From Planctomycetota bacterium (GTDB lineage Bacteria; Planctomycetota; Planctomycetia; Pirellulales; Lacipirellulaceae): DNA of 48,717 nucleotides. Each line of letters begins with the position of its first letter. Position 1 is the first letter of the stretch. The stretch lies in contig JAADGV010000107.1 of the NCBI GenBank assembly GCA_013152205.1, forward strand, positions 1-48,717. Reading direction: 5' to 3'. A program made the position numbers and the translations under genes. This document shows, piece after piece, positions 1 through 8,333 of the stretch. Below the pieces are notes generated by a model. That model saw nothing but the letters and a program-made list of their open reading frames with translations, did not search any database and was not told the origin of the DNA.

Positions 1-318
1 TTCGATAGTTTTCCATCCCCCCAGTATAAGATCCTAAAGGTTTCGCCTAAAGGCGAGGGTTTTATACCCATCGCAAGGACAATAAAATTTGGCCGGGGGT
101 GTTTCTCGCAGAGACGGCGGAGACAGCAGAGGGAGGAGCTTGGGTTTGGGGCTCTCGCAAAGGCGCTAGGGCGCTAGGGCGCAAATATGTGTGGGGTAGG
201 GTTTTGTGGTGGAGGGGGGTTGTTTGTTGTGTTTGCAGCGCCGGACAACAAGTTGTCTTGGTCGCCTGCGACTATAAGCCCGGCTCTAGCGCCCAGCGCC
301 TAACAGCTCGCAACTAAA
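1..318. repeat. Non-coding region with dispersed G/C-rich repeats
   Basis: I see no convincing gene here. A small hairpin (TCGCCT-AA-AGGCGA) lies near base 50. Repeat units beginning TCTCGCAGAGACGGCGG (104-131) and CTCTCGCAAAGGCGCTAG (about 152-185) belong to the same families that recur at 7.75 kb, 10.7 kb and 48.6 kb. The open frame on the + strand at 99-317 is made largely of these repeats and has low-complexity Gly/Trp-rich translation, so I do not call it. Confidence 0.6.
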
Positions 319-1323
319 CTAATAGTCATACCACATACCAAAACCAACTTTTTCTTCGTTCACGTCGAAGAACGAATACTGGTCGTTCTTGCCGTTGTAG
401 TATTCTACCCCTAGGCGAAACATGCCGCTGGCTGCCGAACGTCGCCAAGCCCAGCCGGTTTGAGCGACAAAGTTGCCGCCGAACTCAACCTCCTCGCGTA
501 AATGCCCATTCATCGCAGCAAACGGTTGGCCTCGCATTCCCGTGGCGCCGTCAGGCGAGTATTCAATACCAAACTGAAACTCCCATTGCTCAGCCACATC
601 CGAGCGAAAAGCAAAACCCAGTTCAGAATAGACTCGCCACAATTCGAGTGGCGAAAGCGAGACGCCCATGACCAGCACATCGCGGCTAAAGTTGAGACGA
701 GGGTACCCAACGTTTTTCAGCAAGAACTCATCGCCTAAATGCGAGCTGAGATGGTAGTACGCAAACTTGTACTGCACGAGGTCGTCGCCCCAAGTCAGCG
801 GAATCCCAAATCGATAGTCCGACGCCATCACGTCGTTATTTTCGTCCCAATCAAGCCGTACCAGCCCAGCGCCTTCAATTCCTAGCTGCCACCCCCTCGG
901 GCGACCATCACCGCTTGTGCCGAAACGAAGAATGCCCACCTGCCCGCCTAGCGAGATGTCCCAGATGTTTCCCTCGTATTTATCGTTATTCCAGACGCCT
1001 CGGAATCGCGATTCTTTGGCACCCGCCAAGTACGGGCGGTAAATCAACCCTTGGGGCATTATTTGCCATTGATACTCTTGAGAATTGCTCTGATTCGTAC
1101 GACGACTCTGCCCAAACTGCGCCCAAGACGCCTCTGTCACGCCCGGGTCAGGGTCGGGATCAAGACGCAATTTCGTTAGTAACTTCGCCTCATCAAACTC
1201 GGAGGCATTGTCTTCGACCATCGGGACGACCGAGTCGGAATTGGCCGCTAACGCGAAGCAAGCAGAATCCAACAGCATCAGCCCGGCTAGGCAAACAAGC
1301 AGGGCTAATCGTGTTGGGCGCAT
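319..1323 (-). CDS. DUF1207 family secreted protein
   Basis: A 334-residue protein with an N-terminal signal peptide (MRPTRLALLVCLAGLMLLDS, then an Ala-rich cleavage region). The body has alternating aromatic and polar residues (YHLSSHLGDEFL, WRVYSELGFAF) and ends in an aromatic tail (FGMWYDY), as expected of an outer-membrane or envelope beta-strand protein. The HLSSHLGDE segment and overall layout match my memory of DUF1207, a family frequent in planctomycetes with no established function. I chose the ATG at 1323 because it begins directly with the signal peptide; the frame is open 17 codons further upstream. No neighbour suggests a pathway. Confidence 0.75.
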   Translation of the reverse strand: MRPTRLALLVCLAGLMLLDSACFALAANSDSVVPMVEDNASEFDEAKLLTKLRLDPDPDPGVTEASWAQFGQSRRTNQSNSQEYQWQIMPQGLIYRPYLAGAKESRFRGVWNNDKYEGNIWDISLGGQVGILRFGTSGDGRPRGWQLGIEGAGLVRLDWDENNDVMASDYRFGIPLTWGDDLVQYKFAYYHLSSHLGDEFLLKNVGYPRLNFSRDVLVMGVSLSPLELWRVYSELGFAFRSDVAEQWEFQFGIEYSPDGATGMRGQPFAAMNGHLREEVEFGGNFVAQTGWAWRRSAASGMFRLGVEYYNGKNDQYSFFDVNEEKVGFGMWYDY

Positions 1324-1716
1324 GATGGTAGCACAAAGATGTAAGTTTTCGTGGTCAACGCCTGCCAAGCACATAGCAGGGGGTAGCTAAAGACTGGCTC
1401 GGCGCGGGAACGAAGAGCCAAACAGAGTGCTTTTTCTCCTCCATCGGCACAAACCCAGGAATAACCGAAATCAGAATTGCCGTTTCAATACGCAATTTTG
1501 GCCGCAAATTCCAAAATAGTGAAAATAGGCGAAGCTTGCCGTTTGCCCATTACAGCATCGGTAGTCCGCATTGTAAGGCTAATGCACTTAGGTCGTCTCT
1601 AACGATTGTCGCCAATGTTGGCATGCCACTGATGCAATACAACGGCTTGGATCGATGCTAGTGATAGATCGAGCTTGCGGTGCGCAACCGCTCCCTCTGG
1701 TATAGGAAACAAAACG
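1324..1716. other. Intergenic region between divergent genes
   Basis: About 390 bases without a credible gene, between two divergently transcribed secreted-protein genes, so promoters for both should lie here. A short inverted repeat (TGGCTC at 1395-1400 with GAGCCA at 1415-1420) is followed at a distance by a T-rich stretch. I could not assign promoter boxes. Confidence 0.5.
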
Positions 1717-2247
1717 ATGCAATGCTGCCGAATTACTTTTGCTGCAATTCTACTGATTGCTTTGGGTTCTGAGACCGCCTGCGCACAGTCCTTTGGCCGG
1801 TGGCACATGCCAAGTACAACGGCCCAGTTTTTCGGCTTTTGCTACGGCCCTGGGCACCATGCACCGATGGTTCGAGTACCCAACTACCGCCCCATCCATA
1901 CTCAGCGGTTCGAATTTCAGCCTGCATCGTGCCAGCAATGTGCGATGCCAAATCCGCAGCTTGCTTGGACGGCGCCCCCGAATGCGAACTACCAATACAA
2001 CGGCTGCCCCGCCCCCGGCTGTCTAGGCAATCCTCAACCAACCCCGACTGAACCGGTTGTTACCTCACCTCAGCCAGCAATGTTATCGCCCAACCCGGCG
2101 TTCGCCCCTCCTGCCAACCAACCCATACCAACTCAGGCCCAGCCAAGTGGGACGCCCGAATCAATCAGTCCGCCCAACCCGCCACAAGTACCTGCCCCCG
2201 AAGCCATCCCAGCACCAGGCAACCTGCAAGCCCAGTGGCGTTTCTGA
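1717..2247 (+). CDS. Small Pro/Cys-containing secreted protein
   Basis: A 176-residue protein with a clear signal peptide (MQCCRITFAAILLIALGS, then ETACAQ-S). Its mature part has aromatic and Cys-containing stretches (FGFCYGPGHHAPMVRVPNYR, CQQCAM, GCPAPGCLG) and a low-complexity Pro/Gln/Ala tail. I started it at the ATG at 1717, which has a GGAAAC purine stretch 7-12 bases upstream; an in-frame TTG at 1675 would add 14 residues ahead of the signal and seems less likely. No known domain is recognised. The style resembles the Cys-rich protein at 39.2 kb. Function unknown; probably an envelope protein. Confidence 0.65.
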   Translation: MQCCRITFAAILLIALGSETACAQSFGRWHMPSTTAQFFGFCYGPGHHAPMVRVPNYRPIHTQRFEFQPASCQQCAMPNPQLAWTAPPNANYQYNGCPAPGCLGNPQPTPTEPVVTSPQPAMLSPNPAFAPPANQPIPTQAQPSGTPESISPPNPPQVPAPEAIPAPGNLQAQWRF

Positions 2248-2332
2248 AGCAGCACGCTAAACTGTGTGGCAACGTCAAAATACAATATCTCATGACCTGC
2301 CCGACTACGCGCTACCGTACAACTATCGACCG

Positions 2333-2806
2333 ATGACGCATTTGATCAAAACAATCGTTATCGGCGCCATCGTAGCGCTAATCGCAGGCAGGCTATGGCG
2401 ACGCTGGCGAACCGCTCAGCAAGACGCACGCCGGCGGCTGGCAATGCTACAGTTCCCCGATTTTCGCGACGCCCTGCAAAGCGAGTTTCTAGCCGCCGCC
2501 CGTGCTTCGGGCAAACCACGCGGACTGCATTGGAAGAGCTGTGAACTCCACGAGAGCCCTCGATTCGCATACGATCGCACCTCAGGCGAGCTATACGCAC
2601 TCGTCAGTATCACCGTAAGCTTCGAAGCCATCGCCGGGGGCGACATGGAAGATGTTGAAGCCGTCGACAACCTACGTAGCGCAACAGCGATCTTCTTTCA
2701 CCGCAACGGCAACTGGACCACCGATGGCCGAGTCGTATTCAACCTCGAGCCAGCCCAAGCGCTAGAGCACTACCAAAAGAGCTTAGAGCCGCTTTCCAAC
2801 TCGTAG
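2333..2806 (+). CDS. Membrane-anchored hypothetical protein
   Basis: A 157-residue protein with one N-terminal membrane segment (LIKTIVIGAIVALIAGRLW) followed by a basic stretch (RRWRTAQQDARRR) and a soluble domain of about 115 residues. The soluble part alternates strands and helices (GLHWKSCELHESPRFAYDR, LYALVSITVSFEAI, ATAIFFHRNGNWTTDGRVVF). The start is placed at the ATG at 2333 directly before the membrane segment; a GTG at 2264 is also in frame. I do not recognise the family. It follows the 1717 gene in the same direction after 85 bases and may share its transcript. Confidence 0.6.
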   Translation: MTHLIKTIVIGAIVALIAGRLWRRWRTAQQDARRRLAMLQFPDFRDALQSEFLAAARASGKPRGLHWKSCELHESPRFAYDRTSGELYALVSITVSFEAIAGGDMEDVEAVDNLRSATAIFFHRNGNWTTDGRVVFNLEPAQALEHYQKSLEPLSNS

Positions 2807-2828
2807 CAGAAAACCGACACTAGCCCGA

Positions 2829-3356
2829 TCATCCTCCCGTACCGTCCGGGACAAAGGCATACAAAAACCGGTCGATCACTTCCCCGTCTTTGACAGCACT
2901 GCGTTTGAGCAAGCCTTCCTGCCTGTAACCGGCCTTCTCCAGTACACGAGCCGAACCTGGATTCCATGCAAACACCATCGCTTCAAGCCGATTCAAAGCA
3001 AACTCTCGTATCGCATGTTCTGAAAACGCACGGACGATAGAGGTCATCAAACCTTGTCCCCAATACGGTTCACCCAGCCAGTAGCCTAGTTCCGCTGTGG
3101 CAATCTCAACATCTTCCTGCAGACGCACGCCGATCACTCCGACAGCATGGCCATCCACTTCTATAGAAAAATGGGTCTCTCGAGGCTCGCTTTTCACACG
3201 AGCAATAAACTGTCTGGCATCCTCCTCACAATAAGGGTGAGGAAAGGCATCCCGCAGATTTCGCCAAACCTTGCGATTGTTGGCAAAATACGCAAGCGAA
3301 GTAACGTCAGCTTCTTCAAGCGACCGGATCCTGCAAGTTTCAAGTTTAATGAGCAT
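2829..3356 (-). CDS. GNAT family N-acetyltransferase (RimJ/RimL-like)
   Basis: A 175-residue protein of normal length for single-domain GNAT enzymes, which transfer the acetyl group of acetyl-CoA to an amine. The RimJ/RimL-like order is visible: an N-terminal strand LETCRIRSLEEADV, a WRNLRDAFPHPY segment, the central ELGYWLGEPYWGQGLMTSIV motif that contributes the acetyl-CoA-binding turn, and the C-terminal NPGSARVLEKAGYRQEGLLK motif typical of this subgroup. The substrate cannot be read from the sequence. It lies 142 bases downstream of the TonB-like gene on the same strand, so co-transcription is possible but a functional link is not implied. Confidence 0.85.
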   Translation of the reverse strand: MLIKLETCRIRSLEEADVTSLAYFANNRKVWRNLRDAFPHPYCEEDARQFIARVKSEPRETHFSIEVDGHAVGVIGVRLQEDVEIATAELGYWLGEPYWGQGLMTSIVRAFSEHAIREFALNRLEAMVFAWNPGSARVLEKAGYRQEGLLKRSAVKDGEVIDRFLYAFVPDGTGG

Positions 3357-3498
3357 CGATTCGACAACACGGTGAAATGATCAGTAAAAGCCTTGAACAT
3401 GTAGATCGCAAAAACCCACCCAAGGTTCGCGATTACCTCGTACAACGTCGTAGCATTGAACCGCAACGACACGACGGGCACAACCTCTCAGGCTGGGC

Positions 3499-4269
3499 TC
3501 AGAGGTTGAAATGCACAGGAAGCAATTCGACGCTTGCGACTGGCGTGCCTTCTTGTTTCGCTGGGCGGGCACGCCATGTGCTCACGGCTTTTACTGCCGC
3601 GCGGTCGAGTATCGCGTGACCGCTTGACTTGGCAACTTCCACTCGCTCGATCTGACCCGAAATGGCAATGGTTAATCGAAGCAGGACGATGCCTTTCTCT
3701 CGCCTGCGAATCGCCTCTGGAGGATAGCTAGGTGGGCGGTTACCGGAGAGATCGGGTGGCGACTGGTCTTCCACTCCGGCAAATTGCTCTACCGCAACGG
3801 CTGTTTCTGGCGTGGGCGGTTGGGTAGGTTTACGGAGAGGTTTGGTTGGCGTTTCAATCGGATCGATTTTATGAGACTCCTTCGGCGAAACGACCTGCGG
3901 CGGCGGCTTGACTTCGACGATCTCGTTGGCCTCGTCATCTCGTAGAGGCATGTCGGGCAACGGCAAAGTTGGCAGGGCTACGACCAACTCGCGTTCCAAT
4001 TCAGGCGGGTCTGCTGGACGCAAATCATCGGGAGGAGGAACCGGCTCAAACTCAAGCACGGTTTCGGTTTCCAGCTCGGGCGGCATTTCTGAAAAAGTCA
4101 TCTCAAATTGAACCGCATAGCGGCTGCCGGCAAACGAAACCGGAGCAATCGGGCTTGTCCACCAAGTGTAAGTGGCGGCAAACGCGGCCGCGTGCAAACC
4201 CAACGACCATAGCATCCCTACGGCAGTAGACGGAATATGTCCGAGAAGTTTTGAGACAATCGTAGACAT
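3499..4269 (-). CDS. TonB family energy-transducing protein
   Basis: A 256-residue protein with the TonB layout. A short cytoplasmic N-terminus leads into one membrane segment (about residues 18-37, MLWSLGLHAAAFAATYTWW). A Pro/Glu-rich periplasmic spacer follows (about 65-175, with PPELE, PPPDDLRP and PTKPLRKPTQPP). The C-terminal TonB domain is recognisable by SYPPEAIRRREKGIVLLRL and SSGHAILDRAAVKAVSTWR. TonB couples inner-membrane proton motive force to outer-membrane receptors. No ExbB/ExbD genes are present here. It sits 43 bases downstream of hemP and is probably co-transcribed. A palindrome, CAACCTCT to AGAGGTTG (3481-3508), overlaps the stop codon but lacks a T-run. Confidence 0.88.
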   Translation of the reverse strand: MSTIVSKLLGHIPSTAVGMLWSLGLHAAAFAATYTWWTSPIAPVSFAGSRYAVQFEMTFSEMPPELETETVLEFEPVPPPDDLRPADPPELERELVVALPTLPLPDMPLRDDEANEIVEVKPPPQVVSPKESHKIDPIETPTKPLRKPTQPPTPETAVAVEQFAGVEDQSPPDLSGNRPPSYPPEAIRRREKGIVLLRLTIAISGQIERVEVAKSSGHAILDRAAVKAVSTWRARPAKQEGTPVASVELLPVHFNL

Positions 4270-4312
4270 TCGATAGGGGAGGGAACAATCGCTGGTGGGG
4301 GCACAAACCGGT

Positions 4313-4546
4313 TTACTTGCTCAGGTATAGTTTACCCGATGAGGTGAGGCGCAGGCGATACATTTCGTCTCGATGTTCGATCCAAATTTCGCTTCGACCT
4401 TGCAACAAGTCCTCAGATTGAATGATCAATGGGCGTCTCATCTCCTCGGAAAATGGGGGCCGTTCGTCATCCGGGTCCGAATCTTCGGGAAGTTGTTCAT
4501 CGGAGCTCATAGGCACAGCATTTGTCGGCAGGGTGAGGTGATTCAT
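4313..4546 (-). CDS. hemP: Hemin uptake protein HemP
   Basis: A 77-residue protein whose C-terminal half matches HemP: IIQSEDLLQG, EIWIEHRDEMYRLRLT and a terminal GKLYLSK (residues 41-77). The N-terminal 35 residues are acidic and variable, as usual for the family. HemP is a small protein encoded with haem-uptake receptors and TonB systems; its biochemical role is poorly defined. I prefer the ATG at 4546 because it overlaps the stop of the short upstream frame as ATGA; an ATG at 4555 is also in frame. Its adjacency to tonB, with a TonB-dependent receptor 4 kb away, supports a haem or iron role. Confidence 0.85.
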   Translation of the reverse strand: MNHLTLPTNAVPMSSDEQLPEDSDPDDERPPFSEEMRRPLIIQSEDLLQGRSEIWIEHRDEMYRLRLTSSGKLYLSK

Positions 4547-4752
4547 ACGAAGCATCGGCGAGAGAATGGCTCGAAATCACAAGCAAATACCGTGCCGCCC
4601 AGGGTTGCTGGAAGCGTGCTAGGGGCTGCACGAATCGGTCGCTTGGTCAGATCGAGGGCGGCGAGAGTGGCGATATCCTCGACACGGGTGGCGAAATAAC
4701 CGACGCCTTGCCCTGGCTGCAAGGCCCGCGAAGGTTCTCCATCGATGGTCAT
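4543..4752 (-). CDS. Possible small protein coupled to hemP
   Basis: A 69-residue open frame whose TGA overlaps the preferred hemP ATG as ATGA, an arrangement typical of translational coupling. The codons look coding-like, with mostly G or C at third positions and runs such as GTC GAG GAT ATC GCC. The translation (MTIDGEPSRALQPGQGVGYF...) shows no signal peptide and no domain I recognise. It starts only 78 bases from the start of the divergent kinase gene, leaving little promoter space. It could equally be a chance frame in a leader region. Confidence 0.35.
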   Translation of the reverse strand: MTIDGEPSRALQPGQGVGYFATRVEDIATLAALDLTKRPIRAAPSTLPATLGGTVFACDFEPFSRRCFV

Positions 4753-4829
4753 CTGCTACCATGTGTGCTAGTTTCTCGGCTCCCATGAATGGAGTCAAAA
4801 AGAGATTTTGCAATCGAGAAAAGTCTGTG

Positions 4830-6284
4830 ATGCGTTGGCCACTTCGAAATCAGATTATGGTGCCAATGATCGGCGTGATGCTTCCCGCGCTTGTCGGCGT
4901 CAGTGCGCTGAATGCGTATCTGTCTGGCCACAAAGTCAAGCAACAGATTGAGCGCCAGCTGCAGGGAGTAACCAGCACGCTGTCGGAATCCAATTTTCCG
5001 CTGACCAGCGGGGTCTTGCAACAGATGCGCGGGCTGACTGGGGCAGAGTTCGTCTTGGCTGACGAATCTGGACAACTGCTTGCGTCGATTGCGGAAGCCG
5101 GAGCCCTTTCGTTTGCAAACTCAGCCTTCTTGCAAACTCAGCCCCAGCAGGCTGAAAAGCTAACCCTTGGCAAACCCATCCATGTCGGTGGCCAGTGGTA
5201 CTTTCATGCTGCTGTACAGCTACAACGCCACAACGCGTTGGAGCAAACCGTTCAACTTCACATTCTCTACCCCGAGCAGAGTTACCGCGAAGTGTGGCGT
5301 CAGGCAGTCTATCCGCCTCTGGTGATCGGGGCAGGGGCTCTGCTGCTTGTCGTTCTGTTTGCAGGCGTGATCGCCTCGCGCATCGTGCGCCCCATGCTTC
5401 GACTCCAAAGCCAGGTCGGACGGATTGCCGAAGGCGATTTCCGACGCATCGAGTTACCAAGTCGGGACGATGAAGTTCGGGATTTGAGTGTGTCGGTCAG
5501 CCGCATGGCTGGGCTATTGAGTCGTTACGAAGACGAAGTGCGACATAGCGAGCGGCTCCGCACATTGGGGCAACTTGGTAGTGGCATCGCACATCAACTG
5601 CGCAACTCGGCAACAGGATGTCGGCTGGCCATCGAACTCCATCAACGAGAGTGCTCGCCCGGCAGCAATTGCGAATGCCTTGACGTAGCTGATCGGCAGA
5701 TAACGCTGATGGAAAAGCAACTGAAGCGATTTCTGTCGCTGGGAAAACCGAGTACGAGGCCGTCGGAAGCGGTCGACTTTGCCACGCTGATCGAAAACAC
5801 GCTGCCACTGTTGCATCCGTATGCACGCCATGTCGGTGTTACACTGCAGTGGAGTCCGCCAACCGAACCGTCTACGGTAATTGGTGAGTCCGATGCGTTG
5901 GAACAGCTATTGCTGAATCTGTTAATGAACGCGATTGAGGCCGCTTCTCGATGCGACGAAGATTCGTTACCGCACATCGGGCAAAGAAGGGTGACGGTTC
6001 AACTTGAGCAGGAAGAGCTTGTCCGAGTCTCGTTAGAAGTGACGGATTCAGGCCCCGGACCTTCTTGCTCTGTCCAAGAGGAACTGTTCGAGCCCTTTGT
6101 GACAGATAAACCGGATGGAACCGGGCTGGGTTTGTCGGTAGCGCGGGAAATCGCTGAGCAGCACGGCGGAGAAATCCGTTGGCGTCGTCGTGATAGCGCG
6201 ACCTGTTTTACTGTCGACCTGCCACTTCAAAAAAAGCCGCTAATCTCTGTGGAGACTCAAAGTGTCGAAGTTACTCGTAGTTGA
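4830..6284 (+). CDS. Membrane sensor histidine kinase (NtrB-like partner)
   Basis: A 484-residue kinase. Membrane segments lie near residues 8-30 and again before RIVRPMLRLQSQVGRI, which opens a HAMP linker; the roughly 140-residue periplasmic loop between them is the likely sensor. The phosphoacceptor box is LGSGIAHQLRNSATG with His255 in this numbering. The ATPase domain shows the N box (LLLNLLMNAIEAA), G1 (DSGPGP) and G2 (KPDGTGLGLSVAREIAEQHG). I chose the ATG at 4830 before the first membrane segment; ATGs at 4761 and 4785 are in frame. It overlaps the response regulator by 23 bases, so the two form a two-component pair. The signal is unknown; the haem-uptake context suggests an envelope or nutrient cue. 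Confidence 0.88.
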   Translation: MRWPLRNQIMVPMIGVMLPALVGVSALNAYLSGHKVKQQIERQLQGVTSTLSESNFPLTSGVLQQMRGLTGAEFVLADESGQLLASIAEAGALSFANSAFLQTQPQQAEKLTLGKPIHVGGQWYFHAAVQLQRHNALEQTVQLHILYPEQSYREVWRQAVYPPLVIGAGALLLVVLFAGVIASRIVRPMLRLQSQVGRIAEGDFRRIELPSRDDEVRDLSVSVSRMAGLLSRYEDEVRHSERLRTLGQLGSGIAHQLRNSATGCRLAIELHQRECSPGSNCECLDVADRQITLMEKQLKRFLSLGKPSTRPSEAVDFATLIENTLPLLHPYARHVGVTLQWSPPTEPSTVIGESDALEQLLLNLLMNAIEAASRCDEDSLPHIGQRRVTVQLEQEELVRVSLEVTDSGPGPSCSVQEELFEPFVTDKPDGTGLGLSVAREIAEQHGGEIRWRRRDSATCFTVDLPLQKKPLISVETQSVEVTRS

Positions 6285-7683
6285 CGATGAACAGAGCATT
6301 TGCTGGGGCTTGAGCCGCCTGGGCGAAAGCATCGGACACGAAGTGGTTACCGCTTCGTCGGCTGAGCAAGCGCTCGACGAAGTCGAAGAGGTACGGCCCG
6401 ACGTGATTGTACTCGACGTGCGCCTGCCTGGAATGGATGGCTTGTCGGCGATCGAAAAGTTCCGCGAGCGGGTGGGGCAGGTGCCGATTATCGTCATTAC
6501 CGCCTATGGCGACTTGAAGACGGCTGTGCAAGCGGTCCGCAACGGGGCGTTTGAATATATCGTCAAGCCGTTTGATCTAGACAAGGTTCAACATGCGTTG
6601 GTGCGTGCACTCGCAAGCAGCCACACGGCAGCGAACGACCAGCCTCAGATAGCTCGCGTAAGTGCGATCGCAGGTACCCTCGTCGGGCGGTCCGCAGCCA
6701 TGCAAGAGTTGTTCAATCACATCGCACTGGCCGCCGCCTCGAATGCCAGTGTGTTGTTGTGCGGCGAAAGCGGCAGCGGCAAGGAATTGGCCGCTCGTGC
6801 CATTCATCAACATGGCAACCGCGCAGATGGCCCGTTTGTCGCGGTTAATGTTGCGTCGCTCAGCCCGTCGCTTGCCGAAAGTGAACTTTTTGGCCATGTG
6901 CGAGGAGCATTTACCGGAGCAGACCAGGATCGCGTTGGCCTATTGGTTCAAGCCGATGGCGGTACTTTGTTTCTCGACGAAGTCGCCGATATCCCGCTGC
7001 CTGTCCAAGTAAAGCTGTTGCGGGTACTAGACCGCGCCGAAGTGGTTCCCGTTGGCTCAGGTCAGCCGGTGAAAACGAACTTTCGCGTTGTGTCCGCTAC
7101 GCACCAAGACCTTCTGGCAAAGGTGAAGAACGGTTCATTTCGTCACGACCTCTATTTCCGGCTTGGCGCATTTCGCGTTGACATTCCACCGTTGCGAGAG
7201 CGGCACGACGATATAGCTGAATTGGCCGAACATTTCCTGAGAGCAACGCAAGGAGAAGGCGTTTCGGCGCCAACACTTTCTGATGCGTCTTTGAGTGAGC
7301 TACAACGACGACCGTGGTACGGCAACGTCCGAGAACTCCATAATGCTCTGGAGCACGCAGCAATCGTCGCACGCGGCGGCGTGATCGAACCCGATCATCT
7401 GCCTCAGCCCGCAGACGCTTCGTTGCTTGACGCCCATGATTGCGAACCACCCGTTGAAGAATCGATTCTCGCGCTGATCGACCGTTGGGCAGTCGCCAAA
7501 CTGGGGAATGCAGGTGAAACGGAGGATTTATACGAACAACTGTTGCGTCTGGTCGAACCTCCATTGTTGAAGGCTGCCATCGAAAAACACCACGGGCAAT
7601 GTGCGTCGGCTGCACGCGGATTAGGACTTCACCGTACGACATTGCGGAAAAAACTGGATCAGTACGATCTCTCTGAAGACTAA
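6262..7683 (+). CDS. Sigma-54-dependent response regulator (NtrC family)
   Basis: A 473-residue activator with three domains in order. The receiver domain (1-120) has acidic residues D8 and D9 and phosphoacceptor D52 (VLDVRLPG). The AAA+ domain has Walker A GESGSGKE (168-175), the sigma-54 contact loop GAFTGA (215-220), Walker B GGTLFLDEV, and an arginine-finger region. The Fis-type helix-turn-helix lies at the C-terminus (AASAARGLGLHRTTLRKKL). The start is a GTG at 6262 with GGAG eight bases upstream, inside the end of the kinase gene. Targets cannot be read here; I found no convincing -24/-12 promoter next to the receptor or hemP. Confidence 0.93.
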   Translation: MSKLLVVDDEQSICWGLSRLGESIGHEVVTASSAEQALDEVEEVRPDVIVLDVRLPGMDGLSAIEKFRERVGQVPIIVITAYGDLKTAVQAVRNGAFEYIVKPFDLDKVQHALVRALASSHTAANDQPQIARVSAIAGTLVGRSAAMQELFNHIALAAASNASVLLCGESGSGKELAARAIHQHGNRADGPFVAVNVASLSPSLAESELFGHVRGAFTGADQDRVGLLVQADGGTLFLDEVADIPLPVQVKLLRVLDRAEVVPVGSGQPVKTNFRVVSATHQDLLAKVKNGSFRHDLYFRLGAFRVDIPPLRERHDDIAELAEHFLRATQGEGVSAPTLSDASLSELQRRPWYGNVRELHNALEHAAIVARGGVIEPDHLPQPADASLLDAHDCEPPVEESILALIDRWAVAKLGNAGETEDLYEQLLRLVEPPLLKAAIEKHHGQCASAARGLGLHRTTLRKKLDQYDLSED

Positions 7684-7740
7684 CCCCCGCATCAGACCTC
7701 CTGCCCCGAGATGATAACTTAAAGTGAAAACAAGGTAGGG

Positions 7741-7847
7741 ATTTCTCGCAAAGGCGCTAAGTCCCAAAGAAAACAGGAATAAGGGATTGTCTCGCAGAGA
7801 CAGCAGAGCTACAGCATCTCGGTTTTCTCTGCTGTCTCTGCGAGAGT
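7741..7847. repeat. Palindromic dispersed repeat (CTCGCAGAGACAGCAGAG family)
   Basis: CTCGCAGAGACAGCAGAG at 7791-7808 is perfectly inverted at 7827-7844, with an 18-base spacer. A unit of the TCTCGCAAAGGCGCTAAG family lies just upstream (about 7744-7761). An ACTTAAAGTGAAAA motif (about 7718-7731) precedes it, as beside several other repeats in the window. It follows the response-regulator stop and could form a strong hairpin in the transcript. Confidence 0.85.
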
Positions 7848-7914
7848 CTGATTTGCAGGTCCCATCATCCAAAACTTTTGCTCATTGCGCAAATGATATG
7901 AATCATCAGTAACC

Positions 7915-8090
7915 CAGGAGAACTGCAAAGTCATAATTGCACAAAAAAACCGCAACAATTTGAACCACAGAGGACATGGAGTAGCACAGAGAAAATCTAT
8001 TTTTTAAGGCACTCTGTGCTACTCCGTGTCCTCTGTGGTTATTCTTTTTCCTAAACTTTGGTCGACCGTACTGACTTTGCAGTTCTCCTG
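7915..8090. mobile_element. MITE-like element with 18-bp TIRs and 10-bp target duplication
   Basis: The terminal inverted repeats CAGGAGAACTGCAAAGTC (7915-7932) and its perfect complement (8073-8090) bound a 176-bp non-coding element. The 10-bp ATCAGTAACC occurs immediately outside both ends (7905-7914 and 8091-8100), as expected of a target-site duplication. Inside is a second, 29-bp inverted repeat of the CCACAGAGGACA type (7963-7991 and 8012-8040) with one mismatch. There is no coding capacity, so any movement would need a transposase in trans. It sits between the response-regulator gene and the TonB-dependent receptor. Confidence 0.8.
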
Positions 8091-8166
8091 ATCAGTAACC
8101 AGGATGTCGTCCCGACCGACAGGCGCGCTGCCAGAATCGACTGCCACAGACCGAAAGATGGGTAAT

Positions 8167-8193
8167 TTAACACGAGTATAACGCCCGTATTAT
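8167..8193 (+). promoter_or_regulatory. Possible promoter for the TonB-dependent receptor
   Basis: TTAACA (8167-8172) and TATTAT (8188-8193) are separated by 15 bases in a locally AT-rich stretch about 140 bases upstream of the receptor start. The spacing is short for a housekeeping promoter, and planctomycete promoter consensus is poorly defined, so this is only a candidate. Confidence 0.2.
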
Positions 8194-8333
8194 CGCCACA
8201 AAACTTTCTATCGCTAATATCCGACTAAGGCATAATGTCCACACCTGAACGATTCTCGCGGTCTAGCTGCGCCGCAACGACCGCGAGAGCCGTTCTTTTG
8301 AATCGCCCATTTGTTTGGGTTGAGAGGCTATCG

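Noticed and set aside
99..317. Open frame of 72 codons at the left edge
   Set aside because: It is made of TCTCGCAGAGAC and TCTCGCAAAGG repeat units and encodes low-complexity Gly/Trp-rich sequence.
7893..7906. ATGAT-ATGA-ATCAT palindrome resembling a Fur box, upstream of the receptor
   Set aside because: It is shorter than a 19-bp Fur box, lies about 430 bases from the gene start, and is separated from it by an inserted element.
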